Source: Thalassobaculum litoreum DSM 18839 (GTDB lineage Bacteria > Pseudomonadota > Alphaproteobacteria > Thalassobaculales > Thalassobaculaceae). Taken from it: a stretch of DNA of 64,000 bases. Below the pieces are notes generated by a model that was not told the origin of the DNA, searched no databases, and saw nothing but the letters and a program-made list of their open reading frames with translations. Both the position numbers and the translations under genes were made by a program. Location: the NCBI RefSeq assembly GCF_900102465.1, contig NZ_FNBW01000003.1, positions 310,001 through 374,000 on the forward strand, written 5' to 3'. Of this stretch, positions 1 to 9,149 are shown one piece after another. Numbering within the stretch: the first letter of the stretch is position 1; each line of letters begins with the position of its first letter.

Positions 1-638
1 TCCGAGCAGGGCGGCGTGGTCAGCGAACCGGCATAGCGGAACTGGGCGCGGTCGACCGGCACGAAGTCCTTCAGCGCAACCGGGACGACCGCCCCCTCGG
101 CCTTGTCCTGCGGCATAGCCGACCAGATCGGCGCCAGCGCCGCACTCTCCGTCCCTTCGCCGATCAGGACACCGAGCACCGCAAGGGCGCCGTCGGCCGA
201 GCGGTGGACGAAATGCGCCTCCATCGCCAGCGCCTTGCCGTCGATCAGGTGCTCGCTGGGATGGTGGAAGTGGAACTGCACCAGCTCGAAGGTCGTGCCG
301 TCGAGCTTCACGGCACTGCCGTTGGGCACGTTCACCTGGATGGTGTGGCCGTTGTTGATCACCTGACCGTCGGTGGCATCCTGCCAGCGCAGTGCCGCAG
401 GCCGGAACTCGGCCGGGATCGGCGAGGCGAGATCGATCGGGGACTGGGCGCTTCCCTGGGAGCAGGCGGCGTAGTCGTTGCCGATGGATCCCCACTCGGC
501 CGGCCCGGTGGCGCCTTCGTAGCTCCAACCGCTGCCGCCGGATGCGTTCGCCGTGGCGGACAGCGACCCGCAGCAGGCACAGCCGATGGCGGCGATCGCC
601 GTCGACCGCAGAACCGTGCGCCTGTCGAATGTCTTCAT
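1..638 (-). CDS. Alpha-carbonic anhydrase, C-terminus beyond the window
   Basis: Zinc enzyme interconverting CO2 and bicarbonate, predicted periplasmic. The reverse-strand translation starts with MKTFDRRTVLR, a twin-arginine-like signal, followed by a hydrophobic stretch with AIGCACC and an ANA cleavage-like site. Family hallmarks follow in order: WSYEG, CSQGSAQSPIDL, NNGHTIQV, the zinc ligands in QFHFHHPSEH and MEAHFVH, and GSLTTPPCSE, which runs into the window edge. The two cysteines around the core (in YAACSQ and TPPCSE) match the usual disulfide of bacterial alpha-CAs. The ATG at 638 is preceded by GGAGGA with 6 nt spacing; the ATG at 644 directly abuts that site and is less likely. It diverges from the Mla operon across 213 nt. 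About 212 residues are visible of a typical 220-250. Confidence 0.93.
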   Translation of the reverse strand, partial: MKTFDRRTVLRSTAIAAIGCACCGSLSATANASGGSGWSYEGATGPAEWGSIGNDYAACSQGSAQSPIDLASPIPAEFRPAALRWQDATDGQVINNGHTIQVNVPNGSAVKLDGTTFELVQFHFHHPSEHLIDGKALAMEAHFVHRSADGALAVLGVLIGEGTESAALAPIWSAMPQDKAEGAVVPVALKDFVPVDRAQFRYAGSLTTPPCS

Positions 639-851
639 GGCCATTCCTCCCTGCTTGCATGACCGGGCCGATGCGGCACCGATCCGGCAGAGCGTACCGT
701 CGGACCATGAAGAATGTGTAGTAATTCGGTTCAACTTCGCTTCAGCCCCGGGTCGTCGACCGACCGGCAAGAGCGGAACCATCCCGGCGCTCTCCTGTTC
801 GTGGCGGCGGCGACGCAGTAGAATGCCGCCAGCTATCGAACGGGAGGGTAT

Positions 852-1991
852 GTGGCCGACATCGGAGTTGCTGATCCGCTCGACCTGCGGGAGGAGGGCG
901 GGGCCCTCGTCCTGCGGCTGTCGGGACGCTGGACGCTGGACACGATGCGGCGTCTGGACCGGGAACTCCGCGCGACGGCCCGCCGGCCGATCCATCGTCT
1001 TGTGGTCGAGGCCGAGGGGCTGACGGGGCTGGACAGCGCCGGCGCCTGGGCGATCCGCCGGACATTGGAGCAGGCGGAGGCGCGCGGCGCGGAGACCGAA
1101 CTGCGCGGGCTCTCCGACGCCTACCGTCCCATCCTGGACAAGGCCGTGGTCCCCGATCCGCGCGCGCCCGTCGCCCCACCGTCCCGCACCGGCCTGTTGG
1201 CGCCGCTGGAGGGGGCCGGCAGGGCCGTGCTGCACGCCGCGCATGTCGGGCGCAATCTGGCCGGCTTCTTCGGGTACACCCTGGTGACTCTGGGCGGTGT
1301 GCTGGTGCGGCCCTGGCGCCTGCGGGTGACCGCGACGGTGGCGCAGATGGAGGCGACCGGCCTGAACGCCCTGCCGATCGTCGGCCTGCTCTGCTTTCTG
1401 GTCGGCATCGTGCTCGCCTATATGGGCGCGCTGCAGCTCAAGCAGTTCGGCGCCGACATCCTGACGGTGAACCTGGTCGGCGTGGCGGTGCTGCGCGAGA
1501 TCGGCATCCTGCTGGCCGCGATCATCGTCGCCGGCCGCTCCGGCAGCGCCTTCGCCGCCCAGATCGGCACGATGAAGGTCAACCAGGAGGTCGATGCGCT
1601 GGAGACGATGGGGCTGTCGGCGGTGGAGGTGCTGGTCCTGCCGCGGCTGATCGCGCTCATCATCGTCATGCCGCTGCTGACCGTCTGGGCGGATGCGGCC
1701 GGCCTGCTCGGCGGATCGGTGGTCGCGCTGTTTCTGCTCGATCTGTCCTTCGCCCAGTTCCTGACCCAGCTCAAGGCGGCGGTGAGCTTCTGGGATTTCG
1801 GTACCGGCATGCTGAAGGCGCCGGTCTTCGCCCTCGTGATCGCCCTGGTCGGCTGCTACGACGGGCTGCGGGTGTCCGGCAGTGCCGAGAGCGTCGGCCG
1901 CTACACCACCCGGGCGGTGGTCGAATCGATCTTCCTGGTGATCGTGCTCGACGCCCTTTTCGCCGTCGCCTTCGCGGAGATCGGCATATGA
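852..1991 (+). CDS. mlaE: Mla-type phospholipid ABC transporter permease with N-terminal STAS domain (MlaE family)
   Basis: Inner-membrane permease of an MCE-associated ABC transporter moving phospholipids between inner and outer membrane. Residues ~1-95 form a STAS-like domain (LVVEAEGLTGLDSAGAWAI), joined to an MlaE permease at ~115-375. The family core is clear: LREIGILLAAIIVAGRSGSA, then AAQIGTMKVNQEVDALETMG. Fusion of the STAS part (MlaB in E. coli) to the permease is common in alphaproteobacteria. The start is GTG at 852 after GGGAGGG; spacing is short, so a slightly different start is possible. The stop overlaps the next ATG (ATGA), indicating translational coupling with the ATPase gene. 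Confidence 0.94.
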   Translation: MADIGVADPLDLREEGGALVLRLSGRWTLDTMRRLDRELRATARRPIHRLVVEAEGLTGLDSAGAWAIRRTLEQAEARGAETELRGLSDAYRPILDKAVVPDPRAPVAPPSRTGLLAPLEGAGRAVLHAAHVGRNLAGFFGYTLVTLGGVLVRPWRLRVTATVAQMEATGLNALPIVGLLCFLVGIVLAYMGALQLKQFGADILTVNLVGVAVLREIGILLAAIIVAGRSGSAFAAQIGTMKVNQEVDALETMGLSAVEVLVLPRLIALIIVMPLLTVWADAAGLLGGSVVALFLLDLSFAQFLTQLKAAVSFWDFGTGMLKAPVFALVIALVGCYDGLRVSGSAESVGRYTTRAVVESIFLVIVLDALFAVAFAEIGI

Positions 1992-2788
1992 CCGGCGCCG
2001 CACCCCCGCAGGACGGACCGGCGATCGAGGTGCGGGGCGTCGTGACCCGATTCGGGACGACGACGATCCATGACGGCCTGGACCTGACCGTGAAGCGCGG
2101 CGAGATCATCGGCGTGGTCGGCGGCTCCGGCACCGGCAAGACCGTGCTGCTGCGCACCATCATCGGGCTGCAGAAGCCCGCGGACGGCGAGGTCACCCTG
2201 CTCGGCGAGACGGTGGCGTGGGACGGCTCCTCCACCGAGGCGCTGGCCGGCCGGTTCGGCATGCTGTTCCAGGACGGAGCCCTGTTCAGCGCCCTGACCG
2301 TGGGCCAGAACATCCAGGTGCCGATGCGCGAGTGCGGCGGGATTCCGCCGCAACTGATGGACGAGCTGTCCCGGCTCAAGGTGTCGCTGGTCGGCCTGCC
2401 GCCGGACGCCTGCGGCAAGTTTCCGTCGGAGTTGTCCGGCGGTATGAAGAAGCGCGCCGGGCTTGCCCGGGCGCTGGCGCTGGACCCGGACGTGGTCTTC
2501 CTGGACGAGCCGACGGCGGGACTCGACCCGATCGGCGCCTCGGATTTCGACGAGTTGATTCTGGACCTTCGCCGCGCGCTCGGGCTCACTGTGGTCATGG
2601 TGACCCATGATCTCGACAGCCTGGCCCGGATCTGCGACCGCATCGCCGTTCTGGTCGACAAGAAGATCGTCGTCGGCACCATGGAGGAGCTGACGGGCAG
2701 CCAGCACCCCTGGATCCGCAGCTATTTTCATGGCCCGCGCGCCCGCGCCGCCTTCGACAGGCCGGCATTGGCCGGCGCGCAGGAGTAG
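1988..2788 (+). CDS. mlaF: Mla-type ABC transporter ATP-binding protein (MlaF family)
   Basis: Cytoplasmic ATPase driving the MlaE permease. Visible motifs: Walker A GGSGTGKT at residues 45-52, Q-loop FQDGALFSALTV, signature LSGGMKKRAGLARAL near residue 150, Walker B VVFLDEPTAGLDP near 170 and H-loop VMVTHD. LSGGMKKR instead of LSGGQ(R) is typical of the MlaF/Ttg2A subgroup. The 266-residue length is normal. ATG overlaps the permease stop; the MCE gene starts 3 nt after this stop, so all four genes 852-4392 look like one operon. Confidence 0.96.
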   Translation: MTGAAPPQDGPAIEVRGVVTRFGTTTIHDGLDLTVKRGEIIGVVGGSGTGKTVLLRTIIGLQKPADGEVTLLGETVAWDGSSTEALAGRFGMLFQDGALFSALTVGQNIQVPMRECGGIPPQLMDELSRLKVSLVGLPPDACGKFPSELSGGMKKRAGLARALALDPDVVFLDEPTAGLDPIGASDFDELILDLRRALGLTVVMVTHDLDSLARICDRIAVLVDKKIVVGTMEELTGSQHPWIRSYFHGPRARAAFDRPALAGAQE

Positions 2789-2791
2789 GCG

Positions 2792-3769
2792 ATGGAGACC
2801 CGTGCCTCCTATGTCACCGTCGGCGCCTTCGCCATCGTGCTGTTCGTCGGCGGGCTTTTCCTGGCGATCTGGTTCGGCGGCGTGCGCCTCGATCAGGAGA
2901 CCCGGCCCTTCCTCATCGAATTCCAGGGGGCGGTCGACGGGCTCAGCACCGGCAGTCCCGTGCGCTATCGCGGCGTGCCGGTCGGCACCGTCAGCGATAT
3001 CCGCATCGATCCCGAGAACGTGGAGGTGATCCGCGTGGATATCGAGGTCGACGCCGAGGTTCCGATCAAGAAGGACATGTACGCGGTGCTCCAGGCCCAG
3101 GGCCTGACAGGCATCGGGTTCATCCAGATCGAGGGCGGCACGGCGGACGCCGAGGAGCTGGAACCGACCGGGGATCGTCCGGTCCCGCGCATCCCGGCCC
3201 GCTCGTCGGCGCTCAGCAAGGTGTTCGAGACCGCCCCGCAGATCGCCGACCGGCTCGTGGTGGTGATCGCCCGGATCGAGGAGTTCCTCAGCGAGGAGAA
3301 CGAGCAGAACTTCCGCATGCTCCTCGCCAATCTCGCCACGGTCAGCACGACCGTCGCCGACCGGTCGGACGAGATCGAGGCGGTGATCTCCGGCGCGGCG
3401 GCCAGTGTGGAGGACCTGCGCCAGGCGGCGGCCGAGGTCGGTCCGCTCATGCAGGAGGCGTCCGCGACGCTGGCCACGGTGCGCGGCACGGCGGTCGGGC
3501 TCGACAACGAGGTGGCGGCCCTGTCCGGCTCCCTGGCCAAGGCGGGCGACCGCATCGCGTCGACGGCGGGGGAGCTGGAGGGCATGCTGGCCGACGCCCG
3601 GCCCGGCATGAAGGACTTCACCAATACCGGCCTATATGAACTCACACAGTTTCTGGTGGAGGCGCGTTTCCTGGTGTCGAACATCGACCGCGTGCTGCGC
3701 CAGATCGACCGAGACCCGTCGCAGTTCCTGTTCGGGGATCGCGACGGACAGGTGGAGGCCGAACAATGA
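2792..3769 (+). CDS. mlaD: MCE-domain lipid-binding protein (MlaD family)
   Basis: Membrane-anchored periplasmic lipid shuttle subunit. One N-terminal TM helix (residues ~5-29) is followed by an MCE domain at ~36-115 (FQGAVDGLSTGSPVRYRGVPVG, DAEVPIKKDMYAVLQAQGL). The long C-terminal part (~140-310) is helical and rich in Ala/Glu/Val, as in the elongated MCE proteins of alphaproteobacteria (325 residues against ~183 in E. coli MlaD). The last four bases overlap the lipoprotein ATG. The length suggests it spans more of the periplasm than E. coli MlaD, an inference from the helical tail. Confidence 0.94.
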   Translation: METRASYVTVGAFAIVLFVGGLFLAIWFGGVRLDQETRPFLIEFQGAVDGLSTGSPVRYRGVPVGTVSDIRIDPENVEVIRVDIEVDAEVPIKKDMYAVLQAQGLTGIGFIQIEGGTADAEELEPTGDRPVPRIPARSSALSKVFETAPQIADRLVVVIARIEEFLSEENEQNFRMLLANLATVSTTVADRSDEIEAVISGAAASVEDLRQAAAEVGPLMQEASATLATVRGTAVGLDNEVAALSGSLAKAGDRIASTAGELEGMLADARPGMKDFTNTGLYELTQFLVEARFLVSNIDRVLRQIDRDPSQFLFGDRDGQVEAEQ

Positions 3770-4392
3770 CGGATCTGCGCAGACGGACGTTTCTCGCCCG
3801 CGGCATGGCCGCCGCCGGCGCCGCAGGGCTCACGGCGGCCTGCAGCCAGCTGCCGATCGGCAAGCGGCCGCCGCAGATGTACACGCTGACGCCGAAGAGC
3901 ACCTATCCGGCCGATCTGCCGGAAGCGCCCTGGCAGCTCGCCGTCGAGCGGCCGAGTGCGCCGGCCGGCCTGTCGTCCGCGCGGATCGCCGTGGCGCGGG
4001 AGCCTCTGACCCTGGACTATTACGCCGGGGTGGCCTGGGTCGACGACGCGCCGAACATGGTGCAGCGGCTGCTGATAGAATCCTTCGAGAACTCCAACCG
4101 GATCATCGGCGTCGGTCGCGACGGGGTCAGCTTCCGGTCGGACTTCACCCTGAAGGTCGAGCTGCGGGAGTTTCAGGCGGAGTATTTCGACGGGGCGGAG
4201 ATCCCGACCATCAACGTACGCGTCAACGTCAAGATGGTGCAGATGCCCCAGCGCACGATCACCGCGTCCCAGGGGTTCGAGACCAAGCGTCCCGCGCCGT
4301 CCAACAGGATGTCCGATATCGTCCACACGTTCGACGCCGCGCTCGGCATCGTGCTGCGGGACGTGGTTGTCTGGACCCTGCGGCTAAGCTGA
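3766..4392 (+). CDS. ABC-type transport auxiliary lipoprotein (PqiC/DUF330-like)
   Basis: Predicted lipoprotein partner of the Mla/MCE transporter. The N-terminus has RRRTFLAR (twin-arginine-like, residues 5-12), an Ala-rich hydrophobic core and lipobox LTAAC with the lipidated cysteine at residue 26. The body (YTLTPKSTYP, ARIAVAREP, LTLDYYAGVAWVDDAPNMV, FTLKVELREFQAEY) matches the ABC_trans_aux family, often the last gene of MCE operons in Proteobacteria. 208 residues is a usual size. It overlaps mlaD by 4 nt. Known members sit in the outer membrane facing the periplasm. The Tat-type signal is inferred; a Sec route cannot be excluded. Confidence 0.88.
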   Translation: MTDLRRRTFLARGMAAAGAAGLTAACSQLPIGKRPPQMYTLTPKSTYPADLPEAPWQLAVERPSAPAGLSSARIAVAREPLTLDYYAGVAWVDDAPNMVQRLLIESFENSNRIIGVGRDGVSFRSDFTLKVELREFQAEYFDGAEIPTINVRVNVKMVQMPQRTITASQGFETKRPAPSNRMSDIVHTFDAALGIVLRDVVVWTLRLS

Positions 4393-4558
4393 CGCCCGAG
4401 CGTGGGTAGCCGTGGCCGATAGGCGGATCCACCTGTCCCGGCTTTGGGCCAAAAGTGTCTTTCCCGTTTCGCGGGGTTTTCACGGCGCGATCCTGCGCTA
4501 GCATTCCTGCAACGATAACGGCCGTCCCGACAGATCCCGAGCCAAGAGGTAAGCGGAC

Positions 4559-6889
4559 ATGAACGTCCTGCACGAGAGCGACCTTGCGACCCTGAAATTC
4601 GGCGTCGGACAGCCGGTTCCGCGCGGCGAGGACCCGACCCTGCTGACCGGGCGCGGTGAGTATACCGACGACGTAAATCTGGACGGCCAGGCCTACGGCT
4701 ATGTGGTGCGCAGCCAGGTGCCGCACGGCGTGATCAAGGGCATCGACCTGGACGACGCGCTGGCCATGCCGGGCGTGCTGGCGATCTACACGGCGAAGGA
4801 CCTGGCGGGTTTCGGCGGCATCCCCTGCGTGGTGCCGTTCAAGAACCGCGACGGCTCAGACATGCACAAGCCGCGGCGGCCCGGCTTGGCCGAGGACGTG
4901 GTGCGCTTCGTCGGCGATCCGGTCGCCATGGTGGTCGCCGAGACCCAGTCCCAGGCCCGCGACGCGGCCGAGATGGTGATGCTCGACATCGACGAGCTGC
5001 CGGCGGTGACCGACCCGGTCGAAGCCGCCAGGGACGGCGCGCCGCAGCTCTATGAGGGCGTGCCGAACAACGTCTGCCTCGACTACCACTATGGCGACGC
5101 CGAGGCGGCGGAGAGGGCCTTCGCCGGCGCGGCGCATGTGACCAAGCTGACCCTGGTCAACAACCGGGTCGTCGTCGCCTCAATGGAGCCGCGCTCGGCC
5201 ATCGCCAGCTACGATCCGGCGGAGGAGAAATACACCTTCATCGCCGGCAGCCAGGGCGCCTTCGGGCTGCGCAATGCGCTGGCCAACGCGGTGCTGAAGG
5301 TGCCGACCGACAAGGTCCGGGTCATCACCAAGAACGTGGGCGGCTCCTTCGGGATGAAGGGCGGGCCTTATCCGGAATACTTCCCGCTGCTGCACGCCGC
5401 CAAGCAGCTCGGCCGGCCGGTGAAATGGGTCGACGACCGCAGCGGCGCCTTCGTCTCCGACCACCAGGGGCGCGGCCATGTGGTGGACGCGTCGATGGCC
5501 TTCGACAGGGACGGACACATCCTCGCCCTGCGCGCCGACATCCACGCCGATATGGGGGCGTATCTGAGCCCGGTCGGACCGCAACCGGCGACCTTGAACG
5601 CGGTGAAGAACCTGATCTCGGTCTATCAGACCCCGGTGATCGACGTGAACGCCAAGTGCGTGCTCACCAACACCACCACCATCGGCCCGTATCGTGGCGC
5701 CGGGCGGCCGGAAGCCAACTACTACGTGGAGCGGCTGCTCGACACCGCGGCGGCCGAGATGGGCATCGACCGGCTGGAGATCCGCCGGCGCAACCAGATC
5801 CGCGCCGACCAGATTCCGTACACCGCGCCGTCCGGCATGACCTATGACAGCGGCGACTTCCCCGCCGTGTTCGACAAGGCAGTCAAATTCTCCGACTGGG
5901 ACGGCTTCGCCGAACGGCGGGCGGAGAGCGAGGCGCGCGGCAGGCTGCGCGGCATCGGCATGAGCGACTATCTGGAGGTCACCGGCCCTCCGGGCAAGGA
6001 GATGGGCGGCCTGCGCTTCGAGGAGGACGGCACGGTGACGATCATCACCGGCACCCTCGATTACGGCCAGGGCCACTGGACCGCGTTCGCCCAGGTGCTG
6101 CACCAGCGCACCGGAATCCCGTTCGACCGGATCCGCCTGCTGCAGGGCGACAGCGACGAGCTGATCGTCGGCGGCGGCACCGGCGGCTCGAAGTCGATGA
6201 TGTCCTCCGGCGGGGCGATCATCGAGGCCGGCGATGCGATGATCGAGAACGGCAGGAAGATCGCCGCCCATGTGCTGGAGACGGCGGTCGCCGATATCGA
6301 GTTCGCTGACGGCACCTTCACCGTGGCCGGCACCGACCGCAGCATCGCCATCATGGATCTGGCCGATCAGATCCGCGGCGGGCTGGACCTGCCCGAGGAC
6401 GTGCCCCAGAGCCTGGATGTCAGCCTGGCCCACGAGACCGGCCCCTCGGCCTTCCCGAACGGCTGCCATGTGGCCGAGGTGGAGATCGACCCGGATACCG
6501 GCCATGTGGCGGTGGTGCGCTATTCCATGGTCAACGATTTCGGCGTGGTGGTGAACCCGATGCTGGTCGAGGGCCAGGCCCATGGCGGCATCGTCCAGGG
6601 CATCGGCCAGGCGCTGATGGAGCAGGTGCGCTACGACGAGAGCGGCCAGATCGTCACCGGCTCGTTCATGGACTACGCCATGCCGCGCGCCGAGGAGGCG
6701 CCGATGTTTCGCTACGACAGCCACCCGGTGCCCTGCACCACCAACCTGGTGGGCGCGAAGGGCTGCGGCGAGGCGGGCTGTGCCGGGGCGCTGGGCTCGG
6801 TGATGAACGCGGTGGTGGACGCGCTGGGCGGCAAGCATATCGACATGCCGGCGACCCCGGAGAGGGTCTGGCGCGCGCTGCACGGCTAA
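4559..6889 (+). CDS. Xanthine dehydrogenase/aldehyde oxidase family molybdopterin-binding subunit (form II CoxL-like)
   Basis: Large, Mo-cofactor-binding subunit of a molybdenum hydroxylase (776 residues). N-terminal Ald_Xan_dh_C-type domain (GVGQPVPRGEDPTLLTGRGEYTDD...VRFVGDPVAMVVAET) precedes the Mo-binding domains with GSFGMKGG, GPYRGAGR near residue 377, GQGHWTAFAQVL and the catalytic-Glu segment GAKGCGEAGC near 733. The active-site loop is the RGAGR type, not AYRCSFR, so this is not an aerobic CO dehydrogenase; the substrate is probably an aldehyde or N-heterocycle and cannot be read from the sequence. The usual FAD and 2Fe-2S subunit genes are absent on both sides. RBS AAGAGG lies before the ATG. 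Confidence 0.92.
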   Translation: MNVLHESDLATLKFGVGQPVPRGEDPTLLTGRGEYTDDVNLDGQAYGYVVRSQVPHGVIKGIDLDDALAMPGVLAIYTAKDLAGFGGIPCVVPFKNRDGSDMHKPRRPGLAEDVVRFVGDPVAMVVAETQSQARDAAEMVMLDIDELPAVTDPVEAARDGAPQLYEGVPNNVCLDYHYGDAEAAERAFAGAAHVTKLTLVNNRVVVASMEPRSAIASYDPAEEKYTFIAGSQGAFGLRNALANAVLKVPTDKVRVITKNVGGSFGMKGGPYPEYFPLLHAAKQLGRPVKWVDDRSGAFVSDHQGRGHVVDASMAFDRDGHILALRADIHADMGAYLSPVGPQPATLNAVKNLISVYQTPVIDVNAKCVLTNTTTIGPYRGAGRPEANYYVERLLDTAAAEMGIDRLEIRRRNQIRADQIPYTAPSGMTYDSGDFPAVFDKAVKFSDWDGFAERRAESEARGRLRGIGMSDYLEVTGPPGKEMGGLRFEEDGTVTIITGTLDYGQGHWTAFAQVLHQRTGIPFDRIRLLQGDSDELIVGGGTGGSKSMMSSGGAIIEAGDAMIENGRKIAAHVLETAVADIEFADGTFTVAGTDRSIAIMDLADQIRGGLDLPEDVPQSLDVSLAHETGPSAFPNGCHVAEVEIDPDTGHVAVVRYSMVNDFGVVVNPMLVEGQAHGGIVQGIGQALMEQVRYDESGQIVTGSFMDYAMPRAEEAPMFRYDSHPVPCTTNLVGAKGCGEAGCAGALGSVMNAVVDALGGKHIDMPATPERVWRALHG

Positions 6890-6920
6890 GCATGGGACTG
6901 CGCGAGGGGCTGAGCGCGCG

Positions 6921-7547
6921 TCAGAGGTCGGACAGGTCCTCGTATTCGGTGGCGGCCATGGACGGCCGCTCCCGGAAGCTGTCGACCCACCAGTCCAGGT
7001 TCGGGTGCGGGGCCAGGTAGCGGTCGAGGCCGCGGAAGGTGAGCCAGTCCAATGCGGTCGCCAGGGCGATGGTGCCGATATCGGCGACCGCTTCCCCGGG
7101 GGTGCGGTCCATGGGCGGGCCGTTCTCCAGGATGTCGTAGGCCGCCCCCAGCTGGGCGATCAGGTCCTCGCGCAGGCCGGGCACGCTGATGCCCATGTCG
7201 TTCTGCTGCAGTTCCCAGCGCAGATCGGCGCCCAGCGCGCACAGGCCGGTCGCCAGATGCTGCAGGGTCAGGACGGCCTCGCGCTCGCCGGCATCCTTGG
7301 GGATCAGGGCGCCGCGGGAGAACTCGTCGATGTAGAAGCAGATCTCCTCGCTCTCGAACACACTGCGGCCGTCGTCCAGGATCAGCAGCGGGGCGGTGTT
7401 CAGCGGGTTCTCCGGATAGACCGCCTCGTCGCCCTGGGAGACGTGATCGGCCAGGTGCCGGACCTCGATGGTGGCGAGGCCGGCCTCCAGGAGGGCGACC
7501 TCGGCCTTGCGGGCGAACGGCGAATGGCGTTGTGAGAAGAGAATCAT
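6921..7547 (-). CDS. Glutathione S-transferase family protein
   Basis: Cytosolic GST-fold protein, 208 residues from the chosen ATG at 7547 (MILFSQRHSPFARK). The N-terminal thioredoxin-like domain shows SPFARKAEVALLEAG, NPLNTAPLLILDDG and VFESEEICFYIDE; the latter two correspond to the cis-Pro and glutathione gamma-Glu binding segments. An all-helical C-terminal domain follows (TALDWLTFRGLDRY). A longer reading frame reaches 7640 but its extra 31 residues lie partly in a palindrome and do not resemble GSTs. It converges with the Mo-hydroxylase gene and diverges from the aminotransferase. Substrate unknown. Confidence 0.9.
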   Translation of the reverse strand: MILFSQRHSPFARKAEVALLEAGLATIEVRHLADHVSQGDEAVYPENPLNTAPLLILDDGRSVFESEEICFYIDEFSRGALIPKDAGEREAVLTLQHLATGLCALGADLRWELQQNDMGISVPGLREDLIAQLGAAYDILENGPPMDRTPGEAVADIGTIALATALDWLTFRGLDRYLAPHPNLDWWVDSFRERPSMAATEYEDLSDL

Positions 7548-7629
7548 CGCCGAAGTATCCACGGACACGGGCAGCACGCCAAGAATCCTGTGGGCTTCTG
7601 ATACTCCGTCGCTCTTCTCTCGCGTCCAT

Positions 7630-7680
7630 TCCCCTTTCAATCAGTCCCCGGAACAAATCCGCGGACTGATTGAAAGGGGA
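7630..7680. repeat. Long perfect palindrome between divergent genes
   Basis: Perfect 18-bp inverted repeat: arm 7630-7647 (TCCCCTTTCAATCAGTCC) and its complement at 7663-7680, with a 15-nt centre that can itself pair further (CGGA/TCCG). It lies between the divergent starts of the GST (7547) and aminotransferase (7791) genes. It lacks a T-run and its position is wrong for a terminator; it could be a REP-like element or an operator. Confidence 0.75.
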
Positions 7681-7790
7681 GGGAGAGAGAAGATCACGGA
7701 GCGGGCAAGCCCCTCGCGCCCCAACTCCCGCGCTTGACGGCCTCTCCTGCGAGGCGTTCGATACGGTCTTCCCGTCTCCGGAGCCGCCCC

Positions 7791-9128
7791 ATGTCCGCAC
7801 GTACCAGCCATGTCTTTCACCGCAACGCCCGCCTGCAGCCGCCGATCGCCGTGAAGGGCGACGGCTGCTATATCGTCGACGCCGACGGCAAGCGCTATCT
7901 CGACGGCTCGGGCGGGGCGGCGGTGTCGTGCCTGGGGCACAGCCATCCCAAGGTGATCGAGGCGATCAAGCGGCAGCTCGACGCCATCCCCTACGGCCAT
8001 ACCGGCGCCTTCTCCAACGAACCGATGGAGAAGCTGGCGACCCATCTGGCGCAGGCCGCGCCCGGCGGGCTGGACAAGGTCTATTTCGTCTCCGGCGGCT
8101 CCGAGGCGGTGGAGGCGGCGCTGAAGATGGCGCGCCAGTTCTACATCGAGATCGGCCAGCCCTCGCGGCACAAGATCATCGCCCGGCGCCAGAGCTACCA
8201 TGGCAACACCCTGGGTGCCCTGGCGGTTGGCGGCAACGCGGCGCGCCGGGCCCAGTTCCAGCCGATGCTGATGGAGGCGACCCATATCGCGCCGTGCTTC
8301 TCCTACCGCGAGAAGCGGGTGGACGAGACGGAAGAAGAATACGGCCGGCGTGCCGCCGACGAGCTGGAGACGGCGATCCAGCAGGCCGGGCCGGAGACGG
8401 TCGCCGCCTTCATCTGCGAGCCGGTGGTGGGGGCGACGGCCGGCGCCGTGCCGCCGGCGCCGGGGTACCTGAAGCGGATCCGAGAGATCTGCGACCGCCA
8501 CGGCGTACTGCTGATCTTCGACGAGGTGATGTGCGGCATGGGGCGCACCGGACACATGTTCGCCTGCGACGAGGACGGGGTGGCGCCGGACCTGATGACC
8601 GTCGCCAAGGGCCTGGGCGCGGGCTATCAGCCGATCGGCGCGGTGCTGGTCGACACCAGGATCTTCGAGGCGATCCGCGACGGCAGCGGCTTCTTCCAGC
8701 ACGGCCACACCTACATGGGCCACCCGGCCGCCTGCGCCGCCGGCCTCGCCGTGCAGGAGGTTATCCGCGACGACAACCTGCTGGAGAACGTGAACCGGCA
8801 GGGAGCGGCCCTGCGCCGGGCGCTGGAAGCGCGGTTCGGCAACAACGCCAATGTGGGCGACATCCGCGGGCGCGGCCTGTTCATGGCGATCGAGCTGGTG
8901 GCCGACCGCTCGACCAAGGAGACCTTCGATCCGGCCCGCCAGCTCCATGCGGTGATCAAGCGCGAGGCGATGGAGCGCGGGCTGATCGTCTACCCGATGG
9001 GCGGGACCATCGACGGCAGGCACGGCGACCACGTCCTCGTCGCCCCGCCGTTCATCGTCGACCAGAGCCACATCACCGAGCTGGTGGAGAAGCTGGGCGA
9101 CGCGGTCGACGCGGCGCTGGCGGCGTAG
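7791..9128 (+). CDS. Class III pyridoxal-phosphate aminotransferase
   Basis: Transfers an amino group, typically from an omega-amino substrate to pyruvate or a 2-oxo acid. 445 residues from the ATG at 7791 (MSARTSHVFHRN). Features: DGSGGAAVSCLGHSHPKV, the PLP phosphate-binding VSGGSEAVEAALKMARQ, RRQSYHGNTLGALA, the family signature LLIFDEVMCGMGRTG and the Schiff-base lysine in TVAKGLG at residue 273. The reading frame extends upstream to 7734 but that part is low-complexity basic and unlike the family. It diverges from the GST gene. Substrate specificity cannot be told from the sequence. Confidence 0.93.
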   Translation: MSARTSHVFHRNARLQPPIAVKGDGCYIVDADGKRYLDGSGGAAVSCLGHSHPKVIEAIKRQLDAIPYGHTGAFSNEPMEKLATHLAQAAPGGLDKVYFVSGGSEAVEAALKMARQFYIEIGQPSRHKIIARRQSYHGNTLGALAVGGNAARRAQFQPMLMEATHIAPCFSYREKRVDETEEEYGRRAADELETAIQQAGPETVAAFICEPVVGATAGAVPPAPGYLKRIREICDRHGVLLIFDEVMCGMGRTGHMFACDEDGVAPDLMTVAKGLGAGYQPIGAVLVDTRIFEAIRDGSGFFQHGHTYMGHPAACAAGLAVQEVIRDDNLLENVNRQGAALRRALEARFGNNANVGDIRGRGLFMAIELVADRSTKETFDPARQLHAVIKREAMERGLIVYPMGGTIDGRHGDHVLVAPPFIVDQSHITELVEKLGDAVDAALAA

Positions 9129-9149
9129 CCCGGGTGGCCAGAACCCGGC

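Noticed and set aside
4463-4480. CCCG-TTTCG-CGGG followed by GTTTT after the Mla operon, terminator-like
   Set aside because: The stem is only 4 bp, too weak to call alone.
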